Source: Williamsia sp. (GTDB lineage Bacteria > Bacteroidota > Bacteroidia > Chitinophagales > Chitinophagaceae). Taken from it: a stretch of DNA of 64,000 nucleotides. The stretch's first letter is position 1. Each line of letters opens with the position of its first letter. The stretch covers positions 1 through 64,000 of the forward strand of contig JADCRZ010000031.1 in the NCBI GenBank assembly GCA_015069695.1. Reading direction: 5' to 3'. Shown here piece after piece: positions 63,778 to 64,000 of this stretch. The position numbers and the translations under genes are program-made. The notes beneath the pieces were generated by a model. The model did no database searches, was not told the origin of the DNA, and worked only from the letters and a program-made list of their open reading frames with translations.

Positions 63778-64000
63778 TTATACTGGTAAAGGAATTTCTA
63801 TCGTATAAGAAACACCTTTGTCTTTCTGCGCATCTAAAAACAAACGGCCATTTAAAATATCTACCCGGTTAACGATGTTTTTCAACCCAAACCCCCAGGC
63901 GCTTTCTACCTCCTGCAGGTTGAAGCCGTCGCCATTGTCTTTCATGTGGATCTTCATCCATTGTTCTTCCTGCACGATCTGGAGGTAAAACTTTGTAGCC
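63778..64000 (-). CDS. Two-component sensor histidine kinase (3' part only)
   Basis: The window edge cuts this gene; only the C-terminal ATPase part (about 74 residues) is visible and the frame is open to the edge (ATKFYLQIVQEEQWMK). MKDNGDGFNL is the G1-like box and GFGLKNIVNRVDILNG the G2-like box of the HATPase domain of LytS/NarX-type kinases. It is the partner of the response regulator 4 bp downstream. Its input domain lies outside the window. Confidence 0.88.
   Translation of the reverse strand, partial: ATKFYLQIVQEEQWMKIHMKDNGDGFNLQEVESAWGFGLKNIVNRVDILNGRLFLDAQKDKGVSYTIEIPLPV

Noticed and set aside
1-64000. CRISPR arrays, prophage, integrase, transposase, tRNA or rRNA genes
   Set aside because: No regularly spaced direct repeats, no recognisable phage or transposase proteins, and no RNA gene structure seen on reading through.

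Overview
The window looks like chromosomal DNA of a Bacteroidota bacterium, most likely from the Chitinophagaceae or a close family. The grounds are a SusC/SusD outer-membrane pair, many outer-membrane beta-barrels and signal-peptidase-II lipoproteins, promoters of the Bacteroidota type (TTG, a 16-20 nt spacer, then TAnnTTTG) before rplK, rpoB and sucD, and a general lack of Shine-Dalgarno sequences with a few clear exceptions. I see no rRNA, tRNA, CRISPR array, prophage or insertion sequence. Placement below phylum is inference.

Layout. 1-2.5 kb: a tandem hairpin repeat, a DinB-like protein, an orphan ABC-2 permease and an SRPBCC protein. 2.6-7.0 kb: a SusC/SusD pair. 7.1-12.3 kb: bioA, a lipoprotein, an ECF sigma factor overlapping an anti-sigma/beta-barrel fusion-like protein, and a zinc metallopeptidase. 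12.4-13.7 kb: three small Ser/Thr-rich lipoproteins. 13.9-17.7 kb: an envelope and cofactor operon (LON-domain protein, coaX, an outer-membrane protein, lptC, and a DUF4920 protein). 17.8-20.7 kb: three glycosyltransferases. 20.8-29.9 kb: meaB, then rplK-rplA-rplJ-rplL, an AsmA-like gene and rpoB. 30-38 kb: a FAD oxidoreductase, a small outer-membrane protein and a 2071-residue alpha-2-macroglobulin. 38.2-46.9 kb: a small secreted protein, sucD, an operon of malic enzyme with mlaE and mlaF, an M20 amidohydrolase, a SPOR protein and deoC. 47-51.5 kb: two secreted amidohydrolase-superfamily proteins. 51.5-54.1 kb: a HAD phosphatase, an acyltransferase and an SDR. 54.2-58 kb: a three-subunit molybdenum hydroxylase. 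58.1-60 kb: a two-gene nucleic-acid end-healing and sealing operon. 60.3-64 kb: an SMP-30-like protein, a carboxylesterase and a two-component pair cut by the window edge.

The most notable features are these. (1) rpoB has its own promoter and terminator, is separated from rplL by another gene, and is not followed by rpoC; tuf, secE and nusG are also absent upstream of rplK. (2) A family of palindromic intergenic repeats supplies the stop codon, and often a C-terminal Ser/Leu-Glu-Pro, to flanking genes; one copy is a perfect 45-bp inverted repeat. (3) A tandem hairpin repeat at the left end shows covariation between its two copies that suggests a pseudoknot. (4) The macroglobulin carries a segment resembling a TonB-receptor plug where a bait region is expected. 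(5) The anti-sigma-like protein appears to join an inner-membrane helix to an outer-membrane barrel. None of these is a proven new system. The end-healing/sealing operon matches a family already characterised biochemically (HD-Pnk with an ATP-dependent ligase).
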